Shown here piece by piece: positions 43,820 through 53,481 of a stretch of 64,000 bases of DNA. The notes below the pieces were generated by a model. It ran no database searches and had not been told where the DNA came from. It saw nothing but the letters and a program-made list of their open reading frames with translations. Origin of the DNA: Achromobacter marplatensis. GTDB taxonomy: Bacteria; Pseudomonadota; Gammaproteobacteria; Burkholderiales; Burkholderiaceae_B. The first letter of the stretch is position 1. Every line of letters begins with the position of its first letter. Where the stretch lies: the NCBI RefSeq assembly GCF_002209535.1, contig NZ_NJIG01000020.1, forward strand, positions 35,943 through 99,942, written 5' to 3'. The position numbers were made by a program, and so were the translations under genes.

Positions 43820-44497
43820 TTACACCCGGTAAGCCTGCGCCAGCCGCTCGTAGTTGTTCTTCAGGATGATCCCCGCGTAGTAGACGTGTTCGCGCATCAG
43901 GTCTTCAGCGCGCGCGCCGTCACGCGCGATGATCGCGTTGACGATCCGGTGGTGATCATCGTGCGAGCGCAGGATGATGCCGTGGTCTTCCCACAGGATG
44001 ATGCGGTCCGACGCATAGGGGATGGCCTGCGCCTGCGTGGCGAAGCGCTTGACCCACGGGTTGCCCGCCGCCTCGAGGATGCCATTGTGCAAGGTGATGT
44101 TCACCTTCTGGTAGGGCAAATGGTCCTCGGCCAGCAGCACCCCTTTCGCCAGGATCCGGTCGCCCTCGTCCAGGCAGTTCTTCAATACCGCCACCGCGTC
44201 GTTGCTCAGCCCGCGCAAGGCCGCCTGCCGACAGGCCAGCCCTTCCAGCGCGGCGCGCACTTCGTACGCCGCCACGATCTCGCCGATGTCATAGGCGCGC
44301 ACGGTGTAGCCGCGCTTGGGCAGATGCTCCAGCAGACCTTCATTGCCCAGCGTCGCCAGCGCGGCGCGCACCGGCGTGCGCGACACCCCCAGTTTCTCGG
44401 CCAGCGGGATTTCTTCCAGACGGGCGCCGGGGCTGAATTGGCCGTGCAGCACCCAGTCCCGCAGCGTATCGGTAACGTGTTGAGATAGCGTGTCCAT
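43820..44497 (-). CDS. GntR-family transcriptional regulator (FCD type)
   Basis: A 225-residue regulator with an N-terminal winged helix (ARLEEIPLAEKLGVSRTPVR, LGNEGLLEHLPKRGYTV) and an FCD effector domain (YEVRAALEGLACRQAALRG, HHRIVNAIIARDGARAEDLM). It is divergent from the SDR/ABC island; two TGTATACA sites lie between. It probably represses the island until a pathway metabolite binds. Confidence 0.93.
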   Translation of the reverse strand: MDTLSQHVTDTLRDWVLHGQFSPGARLEEIPLAEKLGVSRTPVRAALATLGNEGLLEHLPKRGYTVRAYDIGEIVAAYEVRAALEGLACRQAALRGLSNDAVAVLKNCLDEGDRILAKGVLLAEDHLPYQKVNITLHNGILEAAGNPWVKRFATQAQAIPYASDRIILWEDHGIILRSHDDHHRIVNAIIARDGARAEDLMREHVYYAGIILKNNYERLAQAYRV

Positions 44498-44505
44498 GAC
44501 CTCAT

Positions 44506-44632
44506 TGTATACATGAAGGATACATGCGGCGACTTCCTCACCAGCACCCTACGCGCTTTCCCTAGTGTCTATGCCCTACATCAAACGATGCTCAGGGTAA
44601 GCACCTATACCTGCGCCCACTCCATGTATACA
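44506..44632. promoter_or_regulatory. Pair of TGTATACA operators between the GntR gene and its island
   Basis: The eight-base palindrome TGTATACA occurs at 44506-44513, just before the regulator start, and at 44625-44632, within ATGTATACAT, before the SDR gene. A half-copy, GGATACATG, follows the first. Such short palindromes with a central TAC/GTA are normal for FCD-type GntR proteins. One site per divergent promoter fits autorepression plus control of the island. Confidence 0.65.
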
Positions 44633-44700
44633 TAATCGCAAAAAATTGAAATCAGCGGCCCCGCCTTCCCAGGCAGACGGCACGCCAATCAGGAGACAGC

Positions 44701-45495
44701 ATGTCCAATGTATCCACGCCCCCCGCGCTTGGCGCGGCCTCCCGTCTTGCGCTCGTGACCGGCGGCGGCGGGGGCATCGGCGCCACGATCTGCCAGGAGC
44801 TGGCGCGCGCGGGATTCCGTGTCGTGGTGTCGGACGTGGACGCCGTGCGCGCCCGCCGCGTGGCCGATGAACTGGGTGCGCCGCACGCCGCCCACGCTTT
44901 CGACGTCAGCGATGAAGCCGCGGTCGAAGGCGCATTCGACGCCATTGAAGCGCAGCACGGCCCGATCGCCGTGCTGGTCAGCGCCGCCGGGCTGCTGCTG
45001 TTCCAACCCGACGGCGAGCGCCCGCTCATCAAGGACACCACGCTGGACATCTGGGAGCGCAGCTTTGCCGTCAACGCGCGCGGCGTCTTCCTCTGCGGCC
45101 GCGCCTACCTGCGCCGGCGCGAAACCGCGCCGCTGGCGCACGGCCGCATCGTCACCTTCACGTCGGTGGCCGCGCAGTTGGGCGGCTACCGTTCCAGTGC
45201 CTCATACATTGCCGCCAAATCCGCCGTGCTGGGCCTGACCAAAGCGATGGCGCGCGAATCCGCGCACCTGGGCGTCACCGTCAACGGCATCGCGCCCGGC
45301 CTGATCGACACCGACATGCTGCGCAGCACGGTCACCAGCAGCGGCGCGCTGGCCGCAGCCGCGCAGGCGATCCCGCTGGGCCGCATCGGCACCGTGGACG
45401 ACGTGGCTGCCGCCGTGCGCTTCCTGGCATCCGAAGAGGCCGGCTACATCACCGGCAGCGTGATCGACGTGAACGGCGGCTACCGCATGCAGTAA
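44701..45495 (+). CDS. Short-chain dehydrogenase/reductase (SDR)
   Basis: A 264-residue SDR with cofactor motif TGGGGGIG, Asp at beta-2 (VSDVD), Ser in TFTSVAAQ and catalytic YIAAK. NNAG is replaced by VSAAG. It ends in VNGGYRMQ. It is the first gene of the second ABC island, with an AGGAGA site before the ATG. It is probably an NAD-dependent alcohol dehydrogenase of the pathway. Confidence 0.9.
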   Translation: MSNVSTPPALGAASRLALVTGGGGGIGATICQELARAGFRVVVSDVDAVRARRVADELGAPHAAHAFDVSDEAAVEGAFDAIEAQHGPIAVLVSAAGLLLFQPDGERPLIKDTTLDIWERSFAVNARGVFLCGRAYLRRRETAPLAHGRIVTFTSVAAQLGGYRSSASYIAAKSAVLGLTKAMARESAHLGVTVNGIAPGLIDTDMLRSTVTSSGALAAAAQAIPLGRIGTVDDVAAAVRFLASEEAGYITGSVIDVNGGYRMQ

Positions 45496-45575
45496 GGGGT
45501 GCCGGCAGCCTGCCGGCCTATGCAGCAAAGCGCCGCACACACAGGCGCGCATTCCAAAAAGACGGGAGACAAATC

Positions 45576-46790
45576 ATGAATCAACGTAGTCGCTTCGCGG
45601 CCGCCGCGGCGCTGTGCGCGTGGGCCTTATCGACCGGCGCGCAAGCGCAGCAAGAGCCGGGCATCACGGACAAGACCATCAAGATCGGCCTGTTCGCGCC
45701 GCTGTCCGGCAGCGGCATGGCCTATGGCTTTGACGTGTTGAACGCCGCCAAGATGTGGTACGCCAAGGTCAACAAGGAAGGCGGCGTGCACGGCCGCCAG
45801 ATCGAACTCGTCATCGAAGACGACCGCTGCAACGCCAATGACCTGGTCGCCGCGGTAAAAAAGCTCAATGAGCAGGACAAGGTATTCCTCTTGAACGGCG
45901 GTTCGTGCTCGGCCGCGGTCGTGGCGTCGCGCGAATACGTCGAACGCGAGAAGGTGCCGCTCGTCATGCTGAACGCCTCGGGCGACGGCGCGCTGTACCC
46001 GCCGTCCAAGTACATCTACGGCGCCTTCTCGATCTCGCAACACGCTGTGGGCGGTTCCATGGTGCAGTTCGCGTCCGAGCACCTGAAAGCCAGGAAGATC
46101 GGCTACATAAACCACGACGACGCCTACGGCGGCTGGAACCTCGAGGCGGCGCAAGCCCAGGCCAAGCAGTTGGGCGACCTGGGCCTGCAAGTGCAGTCGG
46201 TGAATCCCAACATCACCGACGTCACCGCGCCCATGCTGAAGATCCGTGCAGGCAACCCCGACGTGCTGCTCTTGACCACCTACGCCCGCCCCGCCGCGCT
46301 CATCATCAAGAAGGCGCAGGAACTGGGCTGGAACAAGCCCATCGTGCTGGCCGTGAACGGCACCGCCGACCTGAAGCAGCTGGTGGAGAATGTAGGCAAC
46401 AAGGACGCCTTCAAGAACGTCTACATCCAGGACGTGCTGTCCGACTTGCCCGGCGGCCCCAAGCTGACCTGGGTGTACGACATGTACAAGCAGTCCTACC
46501 CCGACCTGGCCGCCAAGCCCGGCCATCCGCAAACCTACATGCCCTACGGCCTGCCGCCCGCCATGGCGGTGGTGAACGCACTGAAGGCCGCCGGCCCGCA
46601 ACCCACGCGCGAAAAGGTCTTGCAGGCGCTGGAGACGATGAAGTTCGACTCGGGCGTCATGGCCGGCCCCATCGAGTTTGGCCCGAACGACCGCGCCGCG
46701 CAGGAATCCGCCATCTACATCAAGTTCGACGGCACCGGCATGACGCTCATCCCCGGCGCCTTCAAGAGCGTCTGGCAATACCAGAAGTAG
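45576..46790 (+). CDS. Branched-chain-amino-acid-type ABC transporter, periplasmic substrate-binding protein
   Basis: A 404-residue LivK-type binding protein. A signal peptide ends GAQAQ; the mature protein begins with EPGITDKTIKIGLFAPLSGS. Family features include NKEGGVHGRQIELVIEDDRC and a C-terminal FGPNDRAAQESAIYIKFD. It differs clearly from the binding protein at 3182 and resembles those associated with aromatic or other cyclic compounds. The ligand is not assignable. Confidence 0.92.
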   Translation: MNQRSRFAAAAALCAWALSTGAQAQQEPGITDKTIKIGLFAPLSGSGMAYGFDVLNAAKMWYAKVNKEGGVHGRQIELVIEDDRCNANDLVAAVKKLNEQDKVFLLNGGSCSAAVVASREYVEREKVPLVMLNASGDGALYPPSKYIYGAFSISQHAVGGSMVQFASEHLKARKIGYINHDDAYGGWNLEAAQAQAKQLGDLGLQVQSVNPNITDVTAPMLKIRAGNPDVLLLTTYARPAALIIKKAQELGWNKPIVLAVNGTADLKQLVENVGNKDAFKNVYIQDVLSDLPGGPKLTWVYDMYKQSYPDLAAKPGHPQTYMPYGLPPAMAVVNALKAAGPQPTREKVLQALETMKFDSGVMAGPIEFGPNDRAAQESAIYIKFDGTGMTLIPGAFKSVWQYQK

Positions 46791-46857
46791 GCCTGCGGCC
46801 TGTCACAGACCGAGCCCGCGCCGTGGCGCAGCACCGCGCGGGCCGCCGGAGAACATC

Positions 46858-47760
46858 ATGAGCTTTGCCGATTTCTGGTTGTTCCTGCAGCAGGGGGTGC
46901 TGTCGGGACTGGTGACGGGCAGCGTGTACGCGCTGCTGGCCGTCGCCGTCGTCATCATCTTCAAGACAACAGACGTACCCAATTTCGCCCAGGGCGAGAT
47001 TTTCATGGTGGGCGGCTACATCGCCCTGTTCCTGACACTGGTGATGGGCTGGCCCTACCTGGTGGTCATCCCCGTCACGCTGGCCGCAGTAGCCCTCGTG
47101 TCGGGCCTGTTCCAGCGTGTCGTGATGGAACGCGTCATCGCCTCCAAAGGCGTGGGCGTGCAGATGGTCATCGCCACGCTGGGGCTAGCCTATGCGCTGA
47201 AGGGCCTGGTGCGGCAAACGGGCCTGGGCGACACGCCGCGCTCGCTCCCGCCGCTGGCCCCGACCGACGCCATCATCATCGGCGACGCGGTGCTGACGCA
47301 ACTGGACATCGTGATCTTCGCGGTGGCGGTGGGCGTCATGCTGCTGCTGTTCGCGATGTTCACGTACACCCGCGTCGGCCGCGCCATGCGTGCCGTCGGC
47401 ATGAACCCCAAGGCCGCGCGGCTGACGGGCGTGAACCTGACCCGCATCCGCATGATGGTGTGGGCGCTGTCCGGCCTGATCTCGGCCGTGGCCGCGCTGC
47501 TGATCACCCCCAAGATCCTCATCACGCCGGACATCGGCCACATCGCCATCCTGGCCTACGCCGCCGCCATCGTGGGCGGCATCACCAGCCTGCCCGGCGC
47601 GGTGGTGGGCGGTTTCGTGATCGGCATGGCCGAGAACCTGGTGGGGCTGTTCATTTCGACCAATGCCATCGTGGTTGCCCCGTTCGTGGCCATCATGGTC
47701 GTGCTGCTGCTGCGTCCGCAAGGCCTCTTGGGCGGCAAACTGCAGGTGAAGAAAGTATGA
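46858..47760 (+). CDS. Branched-chain-amino-acid-type ABC transporter permease (LivH family)
   Basis: A 300-residue permease with about eight hydrophobic segments. It has FLQQGVLSGLVTGSVYALLA at the N-terminus, DVPNFAQGEIFMVGGY, VGMNPKAARLTGVNLTRIR and YAAAIVGGITSLPGAVVGG, all LivH family traits. It overlaps the LivM gene by four bases. Confidence 0.93.
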   Translation: MSFADFWLFLQQGVLSGLVTGSVYALLAVAVVIIFKTTDVPNFAQGEIFMVGGYIALFLTLVMGWPYLVVIPVTLAAVALVSGLFQRVVMERVIASKGVGVQMVIATLGLAYALKGLVRQTGLGDTPRSLPPLAPTDAIIIGDAVLTQLDIVIFAVAVGVMLLLFAMFTYTRVGRAMRAVGMNPKAARLTGVNLTRIRMMVWALSGLISAVAALLITPKILITPDIGHIAILAYAAAIVGGITSLPGAVVGGFVIGMAENLVGLFISTNAIVVAPFVAIMVVLLLRPQGLLGGKLQVKKV

Positions 47761-48761
47761 GCAACAAGATCGATCGCACCTTGCTGGCGCTGATGGCCGT
47801 GACGCTGGCGGCCCTGCCCTTCCTGGCCAGCGGCTATGTCATCTATGTCGTCAACCTGCTGATGGTCTTCGTCGTGCTGGCGCTAGGCCTGCATCTGGTC
47901 ATCGGCGAAACCGGGCAGTTCGCGCTGTCGCATGCCGCGTTCTATGGCGTGGGCATCTACACCGCGGGTCTCATCAACAACCTGTGGCATCCGCCGTTCT
48001 TCATCTCGATCATCGCGGGCGGGTTGCTGGCGGCCGCGCTCGGCTACCTGATCGGCGCGCTGGCGCTGCGCATGCGCGACATCTATCTGGCGTTGTCGAC
48101 CTTCGCGTTCGGCGAGGCCATGCAGTGGGTGTTTCTAAACTGGCAGTCGGTCACCAACGGGTCGAACGGCTTCCGGATATCGCCGGCCACGCTGTTCGGC
48201 TACGAACTGGTTTCCGACCTGAAGGCCTATCCCTTTGTCGTGCTGATCGCCGCACTCTTGCTGTGGGCCACCATCGCATTGTCACGCTCGCAACTGGGAT
48301 CGGCGTTTCGCGCGGTACGGGAAAGCGACGTGGCGGCCCAGGCGATGGGCGTGAACGTCAACGCCATCAAGCGCACCGCCTTCACGCTATCGGCCGCCTA
48401 TGCAGGGATCGCCGGGGGCATGTACACCACATTCGCGTCGTTCATCCACCCGGAAAGCCTGGGTTTCCAGACCACCATCCTGATCCTCACGATGGTGGTG
48501 GTGGGCGGCATCGGCTCGGTACGCGGCGCCATCGCGGGCGCGCTGGCATTCGGATTGATCTCTGAACTGCTGCGCCAGGCGCTGTCGTTCCAGGAAATCA
48601 TCTACGGCGTCATCCTGATGGGCTTCATGATGTTTGCCCCCAAGGGCCTGTTCGCCGGCCGCGACGCGCGCCGCCGTGCGCCGCCTCCGGCCGCCCCGCT
48701 ACCCGCGGCCTCACGTTCCGACGCAGGCGCCGCCAAAGCCACGCAAAGGAGCGCGGCATGA
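47757..48761 (+). CDS. Branched-chain-amino-acid-type ABC transporter permease (LivM family)
   Basis: A 334-residue permease with an ATG that overlaps the LivH stop. LivM traits are visible: LGLHLVIGETGQFALSHAAF, AFRAVRESDVAAQAMGVNVN and GGIGSVRGAIAGALAFG. Unlike the LivM at 5615 it has no extra membrane segments, but it ends in a short Ala/Pro-rich tail. It overlaps the next ATPase gene by four bases. Confidence 0.93.
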   Translation: MSNKIDRTLLALMAVTLAALPFLASGYVIYVVNLLMVFVVLALGLHLVIGETGQFALSHAAFYGVGIYTAGLINNLWHPPFFISIIAGGLLAAALGYLIGALALRMRDIYLALSTFAFGEAMQWVFLNWQSVTNGSNGFRISPATLFGYELVSDLKAYPFVVLIAALLLWATIALSRSQLGSAFRAVRESDVAAQAMGVNVNAIKRTAFTLSAAYAGIAGGMYTTFASFIHPESLGFQTTILILTMVVVGGIGSVRGAIAGALAFGLISELLRQALSFQEIIYGVILMGFMMFAPKGLFAGRDARRRAPPPAAPLPAASRSDAGAAKATQRSAA

Positions 48762-49522
48762 GCCACCCACCCTATCTGGACGTCCAGGGCCTGACCGTGA
48801 AGTTCGGCGGCCTGACCGCCATCAACGGTCTGTCCATGCAAGTGGAGCGCGGCCGCATCCACGCGCTGATCGGCCCCAACGGCGCCGGCAAATCCACCAC
48901 CTTCAATTGCATCTCGCGCTACTACCGCCCCAGCAGCGGCAGCATCCAATTCAATGGCACGGACATTACGAAGAAGAAGCCGCATGAAATGGCGGCGCTG
49001 GGTGTGGCCCGCACGTTCCAGAACCTGGAGCTGTTCGGCGCGCTGAGCGTGCGTGAGAACGCGCTGCTGGGTACCTATGCGCACGGCGCGGACCGCGCCG
49101 GAAAGCTGCTGCGCCCGGCGGCGGCCGAAGCGCGCGAGCGCGTCGAGCATCTGCTGGAACGTGTCGGTCTGGCCGATTTCCTGGACACACCGGCGTGCAG
49201 CCTGGACTTCGGCCGCCAGAAGATGCTGGAACTGGCGCGCGCGCTGGCGATTTCGCCCAAGCTGCTGCTGCTGGACGAGCCGGCGGCAGGCCTGCGCAAC
49301 CGCGAGATCGAAACGCTGGACCGTCTGCTGACCGAGCTGTGCGAACGCGATGGCATCACCGTGCTGCTGGTGGAGCACGTCATGCAACTGGTGATGTCGA
49401 TTTCGGACCGCATCACCGTCATGTCCTTCGGCGAGAAGATCGCCGAAGGCACGCCCGCGGAGGTGCGCAGCAACCCCCGGGTGATTGAAGCCTATCTGGG
49501 CAAAGGAGCCGCAGGTGGCTGA
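48758..49522 (+). CDS. Branched-chain-amino-acid-type ABC transporter ATP-binding protein (LivG family)
   Basis: A 254-residue ABC ATPase with Walker A GPNGAGKST, LivG-type VARTFQNLELFGALSVREN, a signature region LDFGRQKMLELARAL (LSGGQ altered to FGRQK), Walker B LLLLDEPAAGL and the switch in LVEHVM. It is coupled to the permease before and the LivF gene after. Confidence 0.93.
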   Translation: MSHPPYLDVQGLTVKFGGLTAINGLSMQVERGRIHALIGPNGAGKSTTFNCISRYYRPSSGSIQFNGTDITKKKPHEMAALGVARTFQNLELFGALSVRENALLGTYAHGADRAGKLLRPAAAEARERVEHLLERVGLADFLDTPACSLDFGRQKMLELARALAISPKLLLLDEPAAGLRNREIETLDRLLTELCERDGITVLLVEHVMQLVMSISDRITVMSFGEKIAEGTPAEVRSNPRVIEAYLGKGAAGG

Positions 49523-50234
49523 CATCCTTCTTGAAGTCGATGCGGTCTCGGCCGCCTACGGCAATATTCGCGCATTGCAGGACGTATCGCTGAAAGTGCC
49601 GCAAGGCGCCATCGTCGCGCTGCTGGGCGCCAACGGCGCGGGCAAGTCCACCACGCTCAACGTGGTCTCGCGCCTGGTCGCACCCACGGCGGGCAGCGTG
49701 CGTTTCGCAGGCGAGGCCATCCACCGGCTACCGGCGGACGCCGTGGTGGGCCGGGGCATCGTGCAAGTGCCGGAGGGCCGCGAAATATTCCGCGACATGA
49801 GCGTGCGCGAAAACCTGGAAATGGGCGCCTACCTGCGCCGCGACCGTGCGGCGGTGAAGCAGGACCTGGACATGGTGTGCGACACCTTCCCGCGCCTGCG
49901 CGAGCGTTTCGAACAAAAGGCCGCCACGCTATCCGGCGGCGAACAGCAGATGCTGGCGACGGGCCGCGCAATGATGGCGCGGCCACGCATGATCCTGCTG
50001 GACGAGCCGTCGATGGGGCTGTCGCCGCTGGTGGTCGAACAGATCTTCGACATCGTGCTGCGGCTGAACCGCGAACAAGGCATCACCATCCTGCTGGTGG
50101 AACAGAACGTGAAGCTGGCGCTATCGGTCTCCAGCTACGCCTACATCCTTGAGAACGGCGAAATCGCGCTGGAGGGCGAATCCGCCATGCTTGCCAGCGA
50201 CGAAGGCGTGCAGCGCGCCTATCTGGGCGCATGA
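49515..50234 (+). CDS. Branched-chain-amino-acid-type ABC transporter ATP-binding protein (LivF family)
   Basis: A 239-residue ABC ATPase from a GTG at 49515 that overlaps the LivG stop, with an AAAGGAG ribosome site. Walker A is the ordinary GANGAGKSTT, the signature is LSGGEQQMLA and Walker B is MILLDEPSMGLSP. It completes the second five-part importer of the window. Confidence 0.93.
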   Translation: MADILLEVDAVSAAYGNIRALQDVSLKVPQGAIVALLGANGAGKSTTLNVVSRLVAPTAGSVRFAGEAIHRLPADAVVGRGIVQVPEGREIFRDMSVRENLEMGAYLRRDRAAVKQDLDMVCDTFPRLRERFEQKAATLSGGEQQMLATGRAMMARPRMILLDEPSMGLSPLVVEQIFDIVLRLNREQGITILLVEQNVKLALSVSSYAYILENGEIALEGESAMLASDEGVQRAYLGA

Positions 50235-50254
50235 CGCGCCGCGAAGGACAGACC

Positions 50255-51007
50255 ATGACATCCATCAAACACAAGCGGGTCCTCGTCACCGGCGCCGGGC
50301 GCGGCCTGGGCGCCACCATCGCGCACGGCTTCGCCGGCCAAGGCGCGACGGTCATCGTGGCCGACATCGACGCCGCGCTGGCCGCCGGCACGGCGCAGGC
50401 CATCCGCGACGCGGGCGGCCACGCGGTCGACGCCCGCCTGGACGTGACGGACGCTGGCGCCGTGCGCGCTTTCGCGGCGCACTGCGCGGCGCGCCACGGC
50501 AACCTGGATATTCTGATCAACAACGCGGGCATCTCGGCGCGCGCGCCGTTCGACGACCCGCAGACGCCCGCCATCTGGGACCGCGTCATGCAGGTCAATC
50601 TGCAAGGCACGTTCAACGTCACGCACGCCTTTGTCGAACAGCTCAAAGCCACGCGCGGCGCCATCGTCAACCTGTGCTCCATCGTGGCGTACGGCTGCGG
50701 CATTTCAACGGCTGGCTACGTCGTGTCCAAGGGCGGCGTGCGCTCGTTCACGGAAGTGCTGGCGCGCGATCTCGGCCCGCATGGCGTGCGCGTGAATGCG
50801 GTGGCGCCGGGCTTGATGGAGACCGACATGACGGCGGGCCAGCGCGCACAAGCCAACGGCACCGACTGGTACATGGGACGCGCCCCGCTGGCGCGCGCCG
50901 GCCGCGCGGACGAAATCGTCGGGCCCGTCCTGTTCCTGGCCTCGGACATGGCCAGCTATGTGAACGGCGTGGTGCTGCCCGTGGACGGCGGCTACCTGGC
51001 CGTATAA
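50255..51007 (+). CDS. Short-chain dehydrogenase/reductase (SDR)
   Basis: A 250-residue SDR from the ATG at 50255, chosen for the AAGGACAG ribosome site; an ATG at 50231 that overlaps the LivF stop would add eight residues. It has TGAGRGLG, Asp at beta-2 (VADID), NNAGIS and catalytic YVVSK. It ends VDGGYLAV and lies nine bases before the next SDR. Confidence 0.9.
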   Translation: MTSIKHKRVLVTGAGRGLGATIAHGFAGQGATVIVADIDAALAAGTAQAIRDAGGHAVDARLDVTDAGAVRAFAAHCAARHGNLDILINNAGISARAPFDDPQTPAIWDRVMQVNLQGTFNVTHAFVEQLKATRGAIVNLCSIVAYGCGISTAGYVVSKGGVRSFTEVLARDLGPHGVRVNAVAPGLMETDMTAGQRAQANGTDWYMGRAPLARAGRADEIVGPVLFLASDMASYVNGVVLPVDGGYLAV

Positions 51008-51016
51008 GGAGACACC

Positions 51017-51745
51017 ATGAATCTGGGTACGGCACTAGTCACCGGCGGGGCAAGCGGAATGGGCCTGGCCATCGTCGAGCGCCTGGCGCGCGATGGCTTC
51101 AGCGTCGTGATGGCGGACCGCAACGGCGCGCTGGCGGAACAGGAATCCCAGGCGCTGCGCGCACGCGGGCTGCCGGTGGCGCACTGCGTCGTCGATCTGA
51201 CGGATGAGGCGGCCACGCGGGCAATGGTGTCCTCGCTGCCGCCGCTGGCCGCGCTGGTCAACAACGCCGGCCTGTTCGACGAACGCAAGTTCTTCGACGT
51301 CGGCTCGGACGACTACCGCCGCGCGTTCGACGTCAACCTGCTGGCGGTAGCCACACTGACGCAAGAAGCCGCACGCACCATGGCGGCGGGCGCCAAGATC
51401 GTCAACATCGCGTCGCGCGCCTATCTGGGCGCGAAGAACCATCCGCACTACGTGGCCTCGAAGGCGGCGCTGGTGGGTTATACGCGCGCCGCCGCCATGG
51501 AGCTGGCGTCGCGCGGAATTCTGGTCAACGCCATCGCCCCCGGCCTGATCGACACGCCGCTCTTGCGCAACCTGACGCCTGATCGCCTTGCCGCGCAACT
51601 GGCCTTGCAGCCCACCGGCCGCGCGGGCCAGCCGCAAGACATCGCCAATGCCGTGTCCTTCCTGGCCGCGCCGCACATGGATTTCATCACCGGCCAGGTC
51701 CTCTTCGTGGACGGCGGCAAATCGCTGGGCGGGTCGGGAGCATAA
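51017..51745 (+). CDS. Short-chain dehydrogenase/reductase (SDR)
   Basis: A 242-residue SDR with TGGASGMG, Asp at beta-2 (MADRN), NNAGLF, Ser in NIASRAYL and catalytic YVASK. It lies five bases before the flavoprotein gene. Three different SDRs in one island suggest a multi-hydroxylated or cyclic substrate oxidised in steps. Confidence 0.9.
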   Translation: MNLGTALVTGGASGMGLAIVERLARDGFSVVMADRNGALAEQESQALRARGLPVAHCVVDLTDEAATRAMVSSLPPLAALVNNAGLFDERKFFDVGSDDYRRAFDVNLLAVATLTQEAARTMAAGAKIVNIASRAYLGAKNHPHYVASKAALVGYTRAAAMELASRGILVNAIAPGLIDTPLLRNLTPDRLAAQLALQPTGRAGQPQDIANAVSFLAAPHMDFITGQVLFVDGGKSLGGSGA

Positions 51746-51750
51746 GCAGT

Positions 51751-53457
51751 ATGGACAGCATCAAGTGGGACAAGGAAGTGGATGCGTTGGTGGTCGGTTC
51801 CGGCGCGGGCGGCATGGCGGCGGCGCTGACGGCGCATGAGGAAGGGCTGGACGTGCTGCTGGTCGAGAAGACCGGCCGCATCGGCGGCTCGACGGCGATT
51901 TCCGGCGGCGCGCTGTGGATACCGCTGAATGCGCAGACGGACAGCGCCGGGCACCCCGACAGCTTCGACAAGGTCTGGACGTATCTGGAACAGACCGTTG
52001 GCGCCGCGGCGTCAGACGAGATGAAGCGCGCCTATCTGGAGGCCGGTCCGCGCATGATGGATTACCTCGTGTCGCGCGGCATCCTGGACGTGGCCGCGCG
52101 CACCGCATCGCCCGACTATTACCCTGACCGGCCGGGCGCGGCGATGGGTGGCCGATCGCTGGACCCGGTGGAGTTCGACGGCAGAAAGCTTGGCCGCCAC
52201 TTCCGCACGCTGCGCGATCCGTTGAAGGAATTCACGGTGCTGGGCGGCATGATGGTCAACATCACCGACGTGCGTCATCTGCTGCGCGCCACGCGCGCGT
52301 TTGGCGCCTGGCGCCACAGCATGAAGCTGGTGCTGCGCTTTGCAGCGGACCGCTTGCGAGGCTATCACCGGGGAACCCGGCTGCTGCTGGGCAACGCGCT
52401 GGCCGCGCAGCTGTTCCATGGCTTGCTGACGCGCGGCGTCGCCTATTGGCTGAACGCGCCCGTGCAGGCCCTGCACCGCGATGCCGCCGGCCGCGTGCTG
52501 GGCGCCTCGGTCGTACAGGGCGGCAAGACCGTGAACATCCGGGCGCGTCGCGGCGTGGTCATGGCGACCGGCGGCTTCCCGTGGGACCTCGAGCGCCGCG
52601 CCCGCACCTATCCGCAGCCCACCGGCGACTGGTCCATGGCGCCGCGCGACAACACCGGCGACGGCATCCGCTTGTCGGAACAGGCAGGCGCCGCCCTGGG
52701 CACGGACTACGCCAGCCCCGCGTTCTGGGCGCCGGTCTCCCTGCTGGAAACGGGCGACGGCCAGCGCCTGCATTACCCGCACCTGGTGTGGGACCGCGCC
52801 AAGCCCGGCCTGATCGCCGTGAACGGCGCGGGCGAGCGCTTCGTGAACGAATCCACGTCGTATCACGAGTTCGTGCAGGGCATGTACCGCAGCAACAAGA
52901 CCGTGACCACCATCCCCGCGTTCCTGATCTGTGACCAACGCTTCATCGACACCTGGGGCCTGGGCCTGGCGCTGCCGGGCGGCCGCCCCCGCCAACACCT
53001 GATCGACGCCGGCTATCTGATCCAGGCGCCCACGTTGGCGGCGCTGGCCGCCAAGATCGGCGCGCCGGCCAGCGCGCTGGCGGCCACCGTCGCGCGCTAC
53101 AACACTTACGCCGCCCAAGGCCAGGATCCGGATTTCGGCAAAGGCGGCACCGCCTACAACCGCTATCTGGGCGATCCGGAGCACCAACCCAACCCCTGCC
53201 TGGCCCCGCTTGCCGACGGCCCCTGCTACGCGGTCAAGGTTTACCCCGGCGACATCGGCACCGCCTGCGGCATCGCGGCGAACGCCAACGCCCAGGCCGT
53301 GGACACCGCGGGCGCGCCCATCCCCGGCCTGTACGTTGCCGGCAACGATATGCAGTCCGTGATGGGCGGCGCCTACCCGGCGCCCGGCATTACGCTGGGC
53401 CCGGCCCTGACCTTCGGCTGGGTGGCTGGACAACACCTGGCCCATGCACAACACTGA
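51751..53457 (+). CDS. FAD-dependent dehydrogenase, 3-ketosteroid delta-1-dehydrogenase-like
   Basis: A 568-residue flavoprotein. FAD binding is by VVGSGAGGMAAALTAHEEG with Glu in LLVEKTG. The GGSTAISGGALWIPLN segment and the C-terminal GNDMQSVMGGAYPAPGITLG strongly resemble 3-ketosteroid dehydrogenases and relatives in the fumarate-reductase flavoprotein superfamily. Such enzymes introduce a double bond next to a ring ketone. The protein would act on a cyclic ketone made by the preceding SDRs. A steroid substrate is not shown; no other steroid-degradation genes are visible. Confidence 0.88.
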   Translation: MDSIKWDKEVDALVVGSGAGGMAAALTAHEEGLDVLLVEKTGRIGGSTAISGGALWIPLNAQTDSAGHPDSFDKVWTYLEQTVGAAASDEMKRAYLEAGPRMMDYLVSRGILDVAARTASPDYYPDRPGAAMGGRSLDPVEFDGRKLGRHFRTLRDPLKEFTVLGGMMVNITDVRHLLRATRAFGAWRHSMKLVLRFAADRLRGYHRGTRLLLGNALAAQLFHGLLTRGVAYWLNAPVQALHRDAAGRVLGASVVQGGKTVNIRARRGVVMATGGFPWDLERRARTYPQPTGDWSMAPRDNTGDGIRLSEQAGAALGTDYASPAFWAPVSLLETGDGQRLHYPHLVWDRAKPGLIAVNGAGERFVNESTSYHEFVQGMYRSNKTVTTIPAFLICDQRFIDTWGLGLALPGGRPRQHLIDAGYLIQAPTLAALAAKIGAPASALAATVARYNTYAAQGQDPDFGKGGTAYNRYLGDPEHQPNPCLAPLADGPCYAVKVYPGDIGTACGIAANANAQAVDTAGAPIPGLYVAGNDMQSVMGGAYPAPGITLGPALTFGWVAGQHLAHAQH

Positions 53458-53481
53458 CGCCTCTTACCGACAAGGACCCCC

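Noticed and set aside
51751..53457. Calling the flavoprotein a genuine steroid dehydrogenase
   Set aside because: The motifs support the superfamily only; no ring-hydroxylating or side-chain steroid genes are nearby.
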